Part shown: one piece after another, positions 38,121-49,300 of the stretch
How positions within the stretch are numbered: the first letter of the stretch is position 1
How the letters are laid out: the number at the start of each line of letters is the position of its first letter
Notes under the pieces: generated by a model
Told to the model about the DNA's origin: nothing
The model's input: only the letters and a program-made list of their open reading frames with translations
The model's database searches: none
Program-made: the position numbers and the translations under genes
NCBI GenBank assembly: GCA_002943765.1
Contig: PQWQ01000034.1
Coordinates: 1 to 64,000, forward strand
DNA length: 64,000 bases
Direction: 5' to 3'
Source: Psoroptes ovis
Taxonomy: Eukaryota > Arthropoda > Arachnida > Sarcoptiformes > Psoroptidae

Positions 38121-38814
38121 ATGATTGCATCATTTGACCAAAATAATCAAAATGACCAGAATATTTCCATTATTGAAATTGATAAAAATTTAAATTATCG
38201 AACAGTATTTAGCAATCGATCGAATGGTGGACATGATAAAAATGATTTTAAATTTTCAAAGTAAGCAATTGTTTGATTAATTGATGATATTAATTGTAAT
38301 TTTTCATTTCATTAGAGCATTACTTACCGAAATTATCGATTGTTTAGGTGAAGAATCATCGATAGCACAGAAATTACAAATCCCCATAACAACGACCAAT
38401 AAATTCATTACGAATATGTATGATGATCATATATATTTGCTGTTATCAGTGGGACCATCAACAATCAAATCCAATCAAACAAACGTGCAAGCAAATGATG
38501 AATCCACTAACCACATGAATGTAATCGGTTTTATACGTTTCGGTAAACGTGATCTATATTTTGATGATGGTTCATCATTAAGACATTTGGTTGATTGTCC
38601 TTCAATTTTAGATTTTTATGTAAAATATAAACGCAATGGTTATGGGAAAATGTTGTTTAATTTTTTGTTAAATTATTTAAATGTTGAACCAAACGTCTTA
38701 GCATATGATCGTCCATCACTGTCAATGTTATCATTTCTATGTAAACATTATTCATTGAATCAACCATTGTGGCAACATAATCATTTTGTTATATTTTCAA
38801 ATAAAATTTTTTGA
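38121..38814 (+). CDS. ATAT1: Alpha-tubulin N-acetyltransferase 1 (MEC-17 family)
   Basis: Exons 38121-38260 and 38316-38814 give 212 residues. Conserved blocks are ALLTEIIDCLGEESSIAQKL, NVIGFIRFGKRDLY, CPSILDFYV, the acetyl-CoA loop KRNGYGKMLF (NGYG 154-157), AYDRPS with D178 matching the catalytic Asp157 of human ATAT1, and LCKHYSL with a C-terminal NHFVIFSN. The family acetylates Lys40 of alpha-tubulin inside microtubules. The position of human Cys120 is Ser143 here, and the strand before the acetyl-CoA loop is about two residues shorter. The protein is little more than the catalytic domain. Its stop lies 102 bp from the INTS8 stop on the other strand. Confidence 0.93.
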
Positions 38815-38916
38815 TTAACTTAACACACACTCTGACAGAGTCATTCTTGAATATAATTACAATTAAAAATATCTTCTTTTTGTATGATTTATGTGATTTT
38901 GTGCACAAATTATTAA

Positions 38917-41802
38917 TCAAAGATATTGTTCGGCTAACATACGAAATAGTTTACATTTTCTTATATTTGATGCATTCATCAGAATACTGGGACTATTATT
39001 TGCATTTATGTCCAACTGGGCTATCAATTTGATTGTTTTCTGTTTATATTCATATTCATTACGTTTTGTATGATAATTGATAAGATATTCCAGCAATGTA
39101 ACATCCCATATACATTCATATAATTTATCTGATGAATCAATATAATGATTTTGTGATAATTCTTTGAATGCATAACCATAATCGATGCTATTGGAATTGT
39201 TATTTCCATTCAAAAATTGATACAATACGGCTGCCAATAAATGACGATCTAATTTTTTCGAACAAATTATCATTTGTTGTATGATTGATTCAAAATTTTC
39301 ATTGACAATATTAAAATCGGTGAAATAATTGGTCATTTCCATTACAATTTCAATATAATATTTCATTGCATGCGAATATTGATTTTCATTCAATAGAAAT
39401 TCAACATAATATCGTTTGATTATCATTACGGTAGTCATATCATTCAATTTATCAATGAAATGGCGAAATGTTTCATCAATCGTAATCGTTAATAATTGTT
39501 TATCAATCGAATTAATTAGCTGTATGGACATTGTTGATGGAAATAAATCATAATATTTTTTCAATAAATTATTATTTTCAGTGAATAGTTGTTGTTGCAG
39601 CGATAATTCATTTATGATACAATACAGCTTGATTAAACTTGTCGATATTAGTTGTATTGCTATTTGATTATTCTTTAGTTTTATGAGAAAATCACTGATA
39701 CTCGATGAAAATTCAATACGTGGAAAATTTTGTACGAATTTTGTGGCTGGTAATAAAAATGATCCAATACAATAGTCCCAAAATTCTTTCGATTTATTAT
39801 CACGTTGATCGGTATAATTAATCAATGATAAATGACATAATATCGATGTAAAACGTATCAATTCGATATTTTGTGGCTGTTTATATGCGTCCAAAATCGG
39901 TTGATTGCTATAATTATAATCAATTGTAAACAGGCATATCATTTCATATAAATTTTTATATGAACAATATTTTTGTTCATCAATACGTATGAAAAAATCA
40001 ATGCATTTAGATGATAATTCAATTCGGTTGACATTCGATTTTGTTGAATTGAAAAATTTTTCCAAATCCGTTTGTAACAAATCGAAACGTATCATTTCGG
40101 CTAAAATTGGCTGCGATGCTTGAATATCTTCCAATAATGAAAGATATAATACTCTTGATTCTTGATAATATTTTCTTTCACGTAATTCATTTGCTTTGGC
40201 CAAAATTATATCAATTTTTTGCATATATGATTGATCAATCACGGTGAATGTACTGGCGAGATTAATTTTATATTTACTTAAATTCGATTTATTATTTTCC
40301 AATATTTCCAATGGTTTTTGTTGAAATTTTTGTTGTATTGTTGATATGAGACTTAGAATCAATTCAGGATCCGTCGCTTGCAATAATCGTTGTTCAATAT
40401 CTTCATTATCATCGATTTTCGAATCAATCATCATGTTCGGCATATCATCATCATGTATTTCACCTTCTTCAATTATTTCTTTATCGATTTCCATCGAATC
40501 TTTATGGTTTTCATGTAGATTAAGCAATTTTTGAATTAAATTCTTATCCATTTGTTCCAACAATTGTTTGCTGGATTTGAATAAAATATAAACAGATAAT
40601 TTTCTCAATTTTTTCATTTCATTTTCCGTGCAATTTTCTAGGATATATTTTAATAATTGTTCAAATTTCTTCACATTTTTAAACATTTGTTCATAATCAA
40701 TATTTTTCAATGGTGGAAAATTTGTGATGTTTGATTGTTGTTTAACGTAAATCAATAGGAATTTTTCCAAATTTTCAAATTCATCATCATCTTTTCGGAA
40801 GCTTTCGACCGTAGGAGATTTGAATTTTTTCTCAATCATTGCGGTTGTTATTTGAAGATAATCATTTAAATCATCGAATGCCATTTGATCACGTATTTTG
40901 TTAAAATAATCATTTGCTTTATAATAATCTTCATGTATGTAAAACCAATTGGCAAGTTCATAACAAAGTGTATCGAGAAATTTATTTTTTTCAATACAAT
41001 CATCATTTTCAGTTAGGAATTTGAATTGGAATTCATTTTCTTTAGCTTCATCATCGATTTGAAATGACCCAAAAGTAGGTACTTGTATTTTTTTCAAATT
41101 CAAATCAACTTCCAATTGTTTAATATATTTTTCAATTTCATTCAATGAATATTGAAATGTAGTTTGTATCTTCTTCAACATGTTTTCACTCATTTCAATC
41201 GACACCGTATATGGATCTTGTATATTTGGATTATTTAAATTATTTATTCGAATATTATTTTGATTCAATTTATTGTATGGATAAGTACTTTTTTGTTCAT
41301 AGAAAATTATCCAACGATGATAAATGATTTGAGCAAATATCAACCATTCCCTTACACCTTGATATTGTTGTTGTTCTTGTTCACAAAATTTTTTAAATTC
41401 AGTAAAACAAAATTCTTGGTGAACACCAGGTAAATTCGCGTTGATAAATGATAGATTCCATTTGAAATATGAAAGTAATTTGAACAATAAATATTTGATT
41501 GCTAATAATTTTTTCATTTCCATAATTTGTTTTTGTTGTAATGCAATATTATCATTATTATTGTCGCTGTTACTTGTTGCATTATTATTTTGTGCTTGCA
41601 TCAATGATATTTGTAATTGGATACCATTATGTATCAGATAGACAATCAAATCAATTAGATCATATTCATTATGTTTTTGTATAAATTCTTCATTCAAACA
41701 CTTTGGATTAATTATTAAATTAATCCATGAACTATGTGTTTGCCAATATGATGATGGATTTAATTCAATTTTTTCATAATCACCGTTTAATGTATTCATC
41801 AT
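38917..41802 (-). CDS. INTS8: Integrator complex subunit 8
   Basis: One exon, 961 residues, starting MMNTLNGDYEKIEL. Helical throughout with Asn/Gln-rich inserts. The C-terminal third matches INTS8: SHAMKYYIEIV, YGYAFKELSQNHYIDSSDK, LYECIWDVTLLEYLINYHTKR (human YDYIWDVTILEYLTYLHHKR) and a final KCKLFRMLAEQYL. The N-terminal LLSYFKWNLSFI also fits (human AHLKWDLDIL). INTS8 is a TPR-like scaffold that helps bring PP2A to Integrator, which cleaves snRNAs and attenuates mRNA transcription. Two ATGs open the frame (41802 and 41799). Convergent with ATAT1 and divergent from the neurensin-like gene. Confidence 0.92.
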   Translation of the reverse strand: MMNTLNGDYEKIELNPSSYWQTHSSWINLIINPKCLNEEFIQKHNEYDLIDLIVYLIHNGIQLQISLMQAQNNNATSNSDNNNDNIALQQKQIMEMKKLLAIKYLLFKLLSYFKWNLSFINANLPGVHQEFCFTEFKKFCEQEQQQYQGVREWLIFAQIIYHRWIIFYEQKSTYPYNKLNQNNIRINNLNNPNIQDPYTVSIEMSENMLKKIQTTFQYSLNEIEKYIKQLEVDLNLKKIQVPTFGSFQIDDEAKENEFQFKFLTENDDCIEKNKFLDTLCYELANWFYIHEDYYKANDYFNKIRDQMAFDDLNDYLQITTAMIEKKFKSPTVESFRKDDDEFENLEKFLLIYVKQQSNITNFPPLKNIDYEQMFKNVKKFEQLLKYILENCTENEMKKLRKLSVYILFKSSKQLLEQMDKNLIQKLLNLHENHKDSMEIDKEIIEEGEIHDDDMPNMMIDSKIDDNEDIEQRLLQATDPELILSLISTIQQKFQQKPLEILENNKSNLSKYKINLASTFTVIDQSYMQKIDIILAKANELRERKYYQESRVLYLSLLEDIQASQPILAEMIRFDLLQTDLEKFFNSTKSNVNRIELSSKCIDFFIRIDEQKYCSYKNLYEMICLFTIDYNYSNQPILDAYKQPQNIELIRFTSILCHLSLINYTDQRDNKSKEFWDYCIGSFLLPATKFVQNFPRIEFSSSISDFLIKLKNNQIAIQLISTSLIKLYCIINELSLQQQLFTENNNLLKKYYDLFPSTMSIQLINSIDKQLLTITIDETFRHFIDKLNDMTTVMIIKRYYVEFLLNENQYSHAMKYYIEIVMEMTNYFTDFNIVNENFESIIQQMIICSKKLDRHLLAAVLYQFLNGNNNSNSIDYGYAFKELSQNHYIDSSDKLYECIWDVTLLEYLINYHTKRNEYEYKQKTIKLIAQLDINANNSPSILMNASNIRKCKLFRMLAEQYL

Positions 41803-42563
41803 TGATCGATCATATCAAGGAATTATTTTAAATTTAATTTATGAATCAATTTTGAAAACAAATCAATCAAAACAATGTAAACAATACACGCATGTGGAAA
41901 ATAATCATAAAAAAAGAAAAAAAATCGAATTCGTTGTTTGTGTATGGCAGGAAATTCGATAAAAAAAAGTTCGAAAATTCGAATTTCGAACTTTTTTCCA
42001 TCGACCCAAATCATTTCCCTTTAATTTTAATTAGGTCATTGTGTCAAATGTCATTTTAAAAATTTAAAACCCTCAAAAATTCCCGTAAATAAATCATTTA
42101 AAATTAATAATCACTGGTTGATATTTGGTCTTTTGCGCCAGAAAAACAAAACTATGTGTAGCAATTATTAAGAATACCTATTGAATTGTCTTTGAACACG
42201 CGTCAAAAATAAAATGCAGAATTTTTCTTATTGTTTTTGGCATTTTTTTTTTCTTTGGTTCTGGTTCGTTTGCTATATCAACAATGCCATGGATTACCGT
42301 GTGTTCGCTTATCTGCTCATCTATATATTGAATGGAGGCTGAAAATTGAAACAATCACTCACTTTTATTGAATTTTTCATGTTCATTTCTGTGTTGGATG
42401 AATTCTGTTGCAGTGACATTTTTCATCAAGCTGAATCATTGAACATATTGCCCAAAGCAACTCGTTTTATGTTATTAAATGAAAAAGTAATAAATTTTTC
42501 AAGGTTCGTATCAGATTGAAAACAATTGACATTTGACTAATTTGTTAATATTTAATAGATAGA
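41803..42563. other. Divergent spacer INTS8/neurensin-like
   Basis: 761 bp with two promoters implied. TTTAATAG just before 42557 looks like a 3' splice site, so the neurensin-like gene may have a non-coding first exon near 42350-42500. No coding ORF is supported. Confidence 0.45.
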
Positions 42564-43353
42564 ATGAATGATAGAATGATCGATGATGAATATACAGATG
42601 ATGATGATGGTGGCAGTACTATAACCGGCGGTGATAAACAACAAAAATATTTTGGTATCAAATCATATCTACATAATTTTTATGAAAATGTATCGAATGT
42701 TAGAGGTTCAAATTCTGAATATTGTGATGGTGATGAATATGAACATATGACTAAATTGTAAGTATTCTCTTTTATATTTAAAATTGACGAGAAATTTTCA
42801 CAAATCATTCATGTTTGATAGTGTTAACCGTAAATGGTCTAGATCGTGGATCATAGTGTTGATTTGTGGTGAGTATTAATCGTAGAATTAAATGGATCTA
42901 GATTTATTTTTAAATGATTTTCAATCAGGTGTAATATTGATGCTTATTGGTATAATAATGATTGTGCTTGGATTTACTATGAATCGCTTGCAAATTGATA
43001 TCGGTTATCAAGAAGAAATGCGTATCATCGACAAAGATGCTTATAAATTCAATGAATATTTAGAAAAATTCAAAGTAATTGGCCTAATATTTTTTACAAT
43101 TGGTGGAATGTTTGTTTCATCATCATTGTTATTACCAAGTTTAATACGAACTAATAGTAATGATGACGCCAGCGTAGGTATTATGAATGAATCGCTTCAT
43201 CTCAAATTCAATATCGATGATATGAGTGAAGAAAAAAATAATCTAATACCAATTACAGAAGAAATAGAAAATGTACAACCAAAGCCACCGGCAGCCGGTG
43301 CAATCAATACTGTCATTACCAATGCAGGTCTTCGTCAGATTCATTTGAATTGA
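42564..43353 (+). CDS. Neurensin-like two-span membrane protein
   Basis: Exons 42564-42757, 42822-42868 and 42929-43353 give 221 residues. An acidic N terminus is followed by KYFGIKSYLHNFYENVS, very close to RYGVRSYLHQFYEDC of vertebrate neurensin-1. After NRKWSRSW come two membrane helices: WIIVLICGVILMLIGIIMIV (across the exon 2/3 junction) and VIGLIFFTIGGMFVSSSLLL. Between them, DKDAYKFNEYLEKFK aligns with the neurensin loop. The tail includes ENVQP as in neurensin-1. Neurensins are vesicle membrane proteins of neurites. The role here is inferred only from the family. Exon 2 is just 47 bp. Confidence 0.82.
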
Positions 43354-43475
43354 TTTTTCGTTCGAAAAAAAAATCAAAACCAATTCAGCAAAATGATTTG
43401 AAAAATGATTGATTTTGATTAAACATTTTGTTTCTATTCAATCAAGAAAATTAAATAAGAAAAATTATGATTATT

Positions 43476-44693
43476 TCACAATTGAAAACCAGGAAATTTA
43501 GCCTTGGCTGGATTATCGAATAAATCAATGAGAAAATAAATTGTCCCAGCTAAACCTTCGAATAATGAATCAGGTGTATCCGGTATTCGAGCACCATGTT
43601 CACCATAATGACAACACCATTCAGCAAATTTACAAGCACGATACAAATATTTCTGATCATTTGTCATTTGATAAAAATATAAAAATGCATAAGCATTACC
43701 GGCAACACCATGGCAGAGGCCATAACCTTTGCGCAATAATCCACGTTGCCATATATTGTCACATGATTTAATAGCTGCTTGTAAATATCTGTCATCATTG
43801 AATATTTTGTAAGCTTTCATCATTAGATATATGGAACCAGGCGAACCATGACACCAATGTATCAATTTATCACTGTTCTCGTTAAGACATGCAGGATAAT
43901 TACCACTAGGGAATTGTCTTTGCAATATCATATCAATCGTTGGTCGAATCAAATTTTCCAATTCTTCTCTCGTTAAATAATCATGACATTCCAGCAGCAA
44001 ATACAGGATGCCCATATAACCATGTGCAGCACCAACATATGATTCATTATACCAAACATATGTCAAGGGCCAATTTGATTTCAATTTTTTCGTTGTTTGT
44101 TTACCTGATTCAAGGATAGCATCAATAATTTGACGAATCATTGAATCAGTGATAACAGTTTTGACATTCGAAATTAATGATCTAAGCAGCAGTAATGAAT
44201 AAAGATAACCACATCTTCCATATAAAAATTCATCAGGTAAATCACTATTTCGAATACTACAAACCGATGAATGAATTGATAAGATTTGATTCAATAACCG
44301 TGAATAATCTCTACCATAATGTTGGTAAATAATGATAGCAGTTGTTAGCGGGCCAATTTCACCACATAAAAATGTTGGTACTGATATTCGTTGAATATTT
44401 TTCAAACAATATTCAATCAATTCTAAATCTTTGAGCTCGTATAACTTCTTGAATTCTTCAGTCTTGGAAATTTTCGATAAAAGCAATGCTGAACCAGATA
44501 AACCAGTATAAATACTATAATCATTTCGATTATTACCATACATATTCCAATTGGAGATCAAACGTTTAATGTTGGTTTGCAAATAATTTCTGAATGATTC
44601 ATTTAAACGTCCATCATTATCATTGATTAAATTGATTGAAGATTCTCGGGTGAAATCGGAGAATTTATTCGGAAAATATCGATTCGAATGCAT
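43476..44693 (-). CDS. LanC-like protein, copy 1
   Basis: Single exon, 405 residues. It starts MHSNRYFPNKFSDF, keeping the Arg of human LANCL1 (MAQRAFPNPYADY). The double alpha-barrel motifs are all present: YTGLSG, TFLCGEIGP, ELVYGR-like FLYGRCGYLY, YVGAAHGYMGI, FPSGNYPACL, HWCHGSPG with Zn ligand C281, RKGYGLCHG with C327/H328, and LFEGLAGTIYFL near the end. LANCL proteins are zinc- and glutathione-binding enzymes that add glutathione to dehydrated Ser/Thr residues in proteins. All ligands are intact, so it should be active. It is the more LANCL1-like of two tandem copies; the other starts 103 bp away on the same strand. Confidence 0.95.
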   Translation of the reverse strand: MHSNRYFPNKFSDFTRESSINLINDNDGRLNESFRNYLQTNIKRLISNWNMYGNNRNDYSIYTGLSGSALLLSKISKTEEFKKLYELKDLELIEYCLKNIQRISVPTFLCGEIGPLTTAIIIYQHYGRDYSRLLNQILSIHSSVCSIRNSDLPDEFLYGRCGYLYSLLLLRSLISNVKTVITDSMIRQIIDAILESGKQTTKKLKSNWPLTYVWYNESYVGAAHGYMGILYLLLECHDYLTREELENLIRPTIDMILQRQFPSGNYPACLNENSDKLIHWCHGSPGSIYLMMKAYKIFNDDRYLQAAIKSCDNIWQRGLLRKGYGLCHGVAGNAYAFLYFYQMTNDQKYLYRACKFAEWCCHYGEHGARIPDTPDSLFEGLAGTIYFLIDLFDNPAKAKFPGFQL

Positions 44694-44796
44694 TTTTCTA
44701 ATATTTTTTCTAAAATTTCAAAAATTTTTCACATTTACTTTGACAGATCATTTGGAATTAATCAGCTGATCCGTCTGAATGATTCGTAAACATTGT

Positions 44797-46071
44797 TTAT
44801 TCGCCGAATTCACAAATTTGAAATGCTGGAAATTTAGAATTTTTCGGTTGCAATAAATCGGCTAAAAAATAAATTGTACCAGCTAAACCTTCAAATAATG
44901 AATATGGTCTATCAGCTTGTTGGGTTCGATTTTCGTTGTCTGGTTTCATACACCATTCACCAAATTTCATAGCTCGATATAAATATTTCTCGTTGTTTGT
45001 ATGTTGATACAGACGTAAGAATGCATAACCATTACCGGCCGTACCATGACATAATCCACAACCTTTTTTCAACAAACCACGTTTCCAAATATCATCAGCA
45101 GCTTTCAAAGATGCAGACAAATATTTGTTTTCATTGAATATTTCATATGACAAAAGTAATAAATGAACAACGCCAGGCGAGCCATGACACCATTGTATTA
45201 AGCGGTCATCATCATTATTCAATGATGAACGATAATTTCCAGTCGCAGGGAATTGTTGTCGATCGATTATAAAATCTATGGTTGGTTTAATCAAATTATT
45301 CAATGCATTATCGCAATCATTAAGATAGTGTCTTGCTTCAAGTAACATGTACATAATACCGGCATATCCATGTGCAGCACCAACATAACCTTTTTGGTGC
45401 CAATAATAAACTAATGGTGGAGTCAAAGTACTCTTTTTCGGTTCATTTTTCGCTGTTAATCGGCCAGATTCCAAAATTTTAGTTGCCATTGATTTGATCA
45501 AGCTATCATCGATAATATCGATAGATTCTGGAACGTTTTTGCGTATAAACAACAAAGAATACAAGAAACCAGAACGACCATAAAGTAATTCATCTGGTAA
45601 ATCATTATCGTCGTCGAAATTCAGTATTTCCATTGCTTTTTCGTGTAAAATTTTCAAATATTTATGACCATCATTCTTAGTGGTGCCCATATAATAATCG
45701 ATAAGAATTTTACAAGTCAAAACACCTGAACTACCACATAGAAATGTATAGCGTTCACGTTTTTTGTGGTTCGTTGTTTGGATCATTTTCAAACATTTTT
45801 CAATCAAATCACTTGCGGTTTGTAGGAAAATTCTGCGATGATCATCGCCGGTGAATTGTTCGATTTCAGATAATTTAATGTACAGTAATACGATTCCAGT
45901 GAGGCCAGTATAAATGGTAAAATCATTTATCGTAGATTTCAGATAATTATCTTCTAGAAGCTTTAATGATGACAAAATCTTATCCACGATTTCTGACTTG
46001 GTCACCAATTTTTGATGATGATCATTATCGCTGAAATCTGGAAAAGGATTGGCAAAATACCTATTGGCCAT
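44797..46071 (-). CDS. LanC-like protein, copy 2
   Basis: Single exon, 424 residues, starting MANRYFANPFPDF. Same motif set as copy 1: YTGLTG, TFLCGSSGVL, LLYGRSGFLY, YVGAAHGYAGI, QWCHGSPG with Zn ligand C295, KKGCGLCHG with C341/H342, and LFEGLAGTIYFLADLL. It is longer because of charged inserts (near residues 93-107, 127-160 and 205-218). It differs from copy 1 in most non-motif positions, so the tandem duplication is old. Both copies are intronless, which suggests either a retro-derived ancestor or loss of introns before duplication. Its 3' end lies 103 bp upstream of the copy 1 start. Confidence 0.95.
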   Translation of the reverse strand: MANRYFANPFPDFSDNDHHQKLVTKSEIVDKILSSLKLLEDNYLKSTINDFTIYTGLTGIVLLYIKLSEIEQFTGDDHRRIFLQTASDLIEKCLKMIQTTNHKKRERYTFLCGSSGVLTCKILIDYYMGTTKNDGHKYLKILHEKAMEILNFDDDNDLPDELLYGRSGFLYSLLFIRKNVPESIDIIDDSLIKSMATKILESGRLTAKNEPKKSTLTPPLVYYWHQKGYVGAAHGYAGIMYMLLEARHYLNDCDNALNNLIKPTIDFIIDRQQFPATGNYRSSLNNDDDRLIQWCHGSPGVVHLLLLSYEIFNENKYLSASLKAADDIWKRGLLKKGCGLCHGTAGNGYAFLRLYQHTNNEKYLYRAMKFGEWCMKPDNENRTQQADRPYSLFEGLAGTIYFLADLLQPKNSKFPAFQICEFGE

Positions 46072-46351
46072 GTTTTGAATAATTTAGACATGAATTTGTT
46101 TACATTTATTGAAGGCTAGCACCTTATACACCATCAGATGGAGTTGTGTCTTGTGCCAATGGTGATGATAATTTGAAAATTTTTAATGAAAAAAATATTT
46201 TTGAAATTTTTTTCGAATCTATTTACGGAATCAAATTTTAAATAATCATAATTGATATGATTGATTGATAATTGATAAATATAAATGTGAATAATATAAT
46301 AATAATACTGAATTCATATAAAATACAAAAATATTAATAATTAAATAATCA

Positions 46352-49300
46352 TCAACTTTTATCCATTAATTTTATTGTACTTTGAACAATATCAGGTGCA
46401 TTGAAATTTCTGTCACCATTCGTAGCTTCTTCATGGTCGATATCAAATTTTGAAAATTGCTGCAAGGAAAAATAAAAAGAATTAATTGAAATTGAGAAAT
46501 CAATTCAAAGTAATCGAATTGAAACATTACTTGATTCAATGTTTTGAGATCATCCAAAATATCATCATCATCGCGATCATTGAAATAATTGTAATTTGTA
46601 TGATTAACATTCGAACAATGATCATAATTCATTGCTTGGTAGGCCGTAATCGTTGAAGATGCTGTAGCAGACGCAGACAAAGACAATGACCGTTGATGAC
46701 TATTAAATTTACGTCGTTCAGATTCACGTTTAACTTCACGAACAGTTTTGACTTCATTTGTGGCCGATTTATTCGAAGATTGCTGATTTATTTGTTGAAT
46801 TTGATGATGATAATTGAATATTTGTTTCAATTGTTGATCAACAATCGAATCACCTGAATAAATCATCATTACTTTGCTTGGATCAAATTCAGACATTGAA
46901 TTATTGCTGTTGTTATTGATTTGATTATCATTGATTTCACTCGATTTTCCATCTAAATCAATGTTCAAAGTGAAATATTCATCATTTAAATTGTCAACGG
47001 TTTCATTATCTTTGCGATCACTGGGGCTGCTGCTGCTGCTGCCATCATTTCGATCATTAATCTGTCCATTTCGGTCATAAAGAAACTCTTTGGCTTCCAT
47101 AATATTTTCATATAATGGATATAGATTAGTTTCGGCTGCATTATCCAAAGCCATTTTCAGTTCATCATTTGTATAGTGTTTGTATTGATGTTCACCAGTA
47201 TTATTTTGAGTCTTTGTTCGATTTGTCGATTCCGATGATGATGATGACGTAGATATTTTCAAATTTTCAATAGCATTATTCAATTGATTTCGGCGATTAT
47301 GTAAATTATCAATGATTTTATTAATATGCATTAATTCGGCTTCTAATTTTGTTGAACGTGTACGTTCCATTGATTCTTGTTCGGTTTCGAGGACTTGTTT
47401 TAATTTATTACGAGCCATCAACATTTGTTGTTCCATTTGTGCATTTTCCACTGCTTTTTCTTCCAGTTTTCTGGTCGAATGTGTCAACATACCGCGTACC
47501 CGGTCTAATTCATTTTCGAGCAACAATTGTTGTTGTCTTAATATTTCAATATTTTCATTCGATGTTCGTTGATTCGATGATTGCTCATTATCATTATCAC
47601 CTTGGGTTTCCTTTGTCGCATGTTTCGTCGTTGCATCACGTGTACCTAGTGAACCAGAACCATCAGAACTTATGGCATCACTATCACTATGATCATCATC
47701 GTTGATTGTACATCGATCTAACACCGATGTTGATGCTGCTTTCTTCTTATTTAATTCATTTAGTTTACTTTTTGATTTAATTTTTATCATATGATCAATC
47801 GATTGTATGATCGGTATTTGCAACTGTAATTCACGATTGATTTCATACCATTTTTGTTTCAATTGATTATAATTGATTTCATAATCCAAACGACGAAATG
47901 GTTCAAATTCCATCATTTTAGCTTCGCTATCCATTTGTAATTGTAATTGTTCACATGTTTTCACCATTTGTGATTGTTTTCTTCGTAATCGAATCAATAT
48001 TAATATTAATTCTTCATGACTTTTGCCAACCAATTCAGTTGCTGATGCACTGAATTTTTTCGATGCAAATTTATTCGAATAATAATTATTCGAATGTGGA
48101 TATTTATTTCTTGATCTCCAATGTCTATGATCAAGGCTGTTGGCTTTGAATTTTCGATATCCATCGTGGAATGTCGTAAAGGTTTCATTTTGTATTTCCG
48201 AATCAGAAGCATTTAGTATTTCTTTGGATTTTCTTTTTCTTCGTTTCTTAGTTTTCGATGTCTTGGCTTGATCAACTGATGTTGATTCGTTTGATGAATC
48301 TATTGTGGTGGAGAGAAAACAAAGATTATTTTAAATAATTACAATTCAAATAATTTGAATGATGAAAGACTCATAACAAATTAATGGGTCCCTAAATATG
48401 GTTTTTTTACCTAAATTTTCATCAAGGTCTTTGAGTTTCTTATTATTTGTATGGATTTTCAATGACCGATTCTTGGATTTCGATTTTTGATGATTTTTGA
48501 CATTTTTAGATTCGACAATGGTTTCGGAGATCTGAGTACTAAGGCTAGGGTCTTGATCATCATCATTATTCCTGACACTTTCATTTTTCACAGATGATTC
48601 CTGATCAGGGTCTATCTTTTGGTTTGAACCATCAACATTTGAATCACTTGTTTTCGATTTATTTTTATTTGACAAAAATTTCTTATCCAACGATGTGGTC
48701 CCAAGATATTTGGTACTGTTCACAGATGTACAACGTGATAGTAGGGGTGGTGGCTGTGCGAAATCGCCCAACTTTTTTTGCAAAGCAATTTTTTGTTCTT
48801 CATTCAACAAATCCGAATAATAATATGGGGCAGCAGCATTCGACGATTGCGGCTGTTGTTGTTGTTGTGTATCATCAATGTTTTTATCATTATTTGATTT
48901 ATTATCATCATTTGACACCTTTTTAGGCTTTCGATATGTTCGTACATTTAGGCCAAGTTTGAATTTGATTTCATTTTCAGATTCATTCGTTTCATTGCAC
49001 TGATTATTGCCGTTCGACAACCTGATTTTAGGCAAACCAATTTCATTCCAATCATCAATTTGATTGATTTTCAACTTATTTTGAGGCTTAGATTGATTCG
49101 AATGATTATTTGAATTGAACATTCGATTACCGGTAGATGCTCGTAAATAATTCATTTGTCGTTCAAACAATAATCTTGATGCTTTTTGATATTCTTCTCG
49201 GCTTAATTCAAGTGTTTGTTTTCGTTGTGTCGGTGCATTCGAATCATCATAATGAGTTTCACATTGTTTTAGATTGGGCTCCTGCTGCTTCTGTATAATC

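Noticed and set aside
43476..46071. LanC cyclases as part of a lantibiotic cluster
   Set aside because: The motifs are those of eukaryotic LANCL proteins, and the neighbours are animal housekeeping genes with no precursor peptide or dehydratase.
48346..48410. Continuation of the PLEKHA exon past its donor
   Set aside because: The G|GTAAAA donor at 48410 joins in phase to 48299 with matching charged sequence. The read-through ORF ends in unrelated residues.
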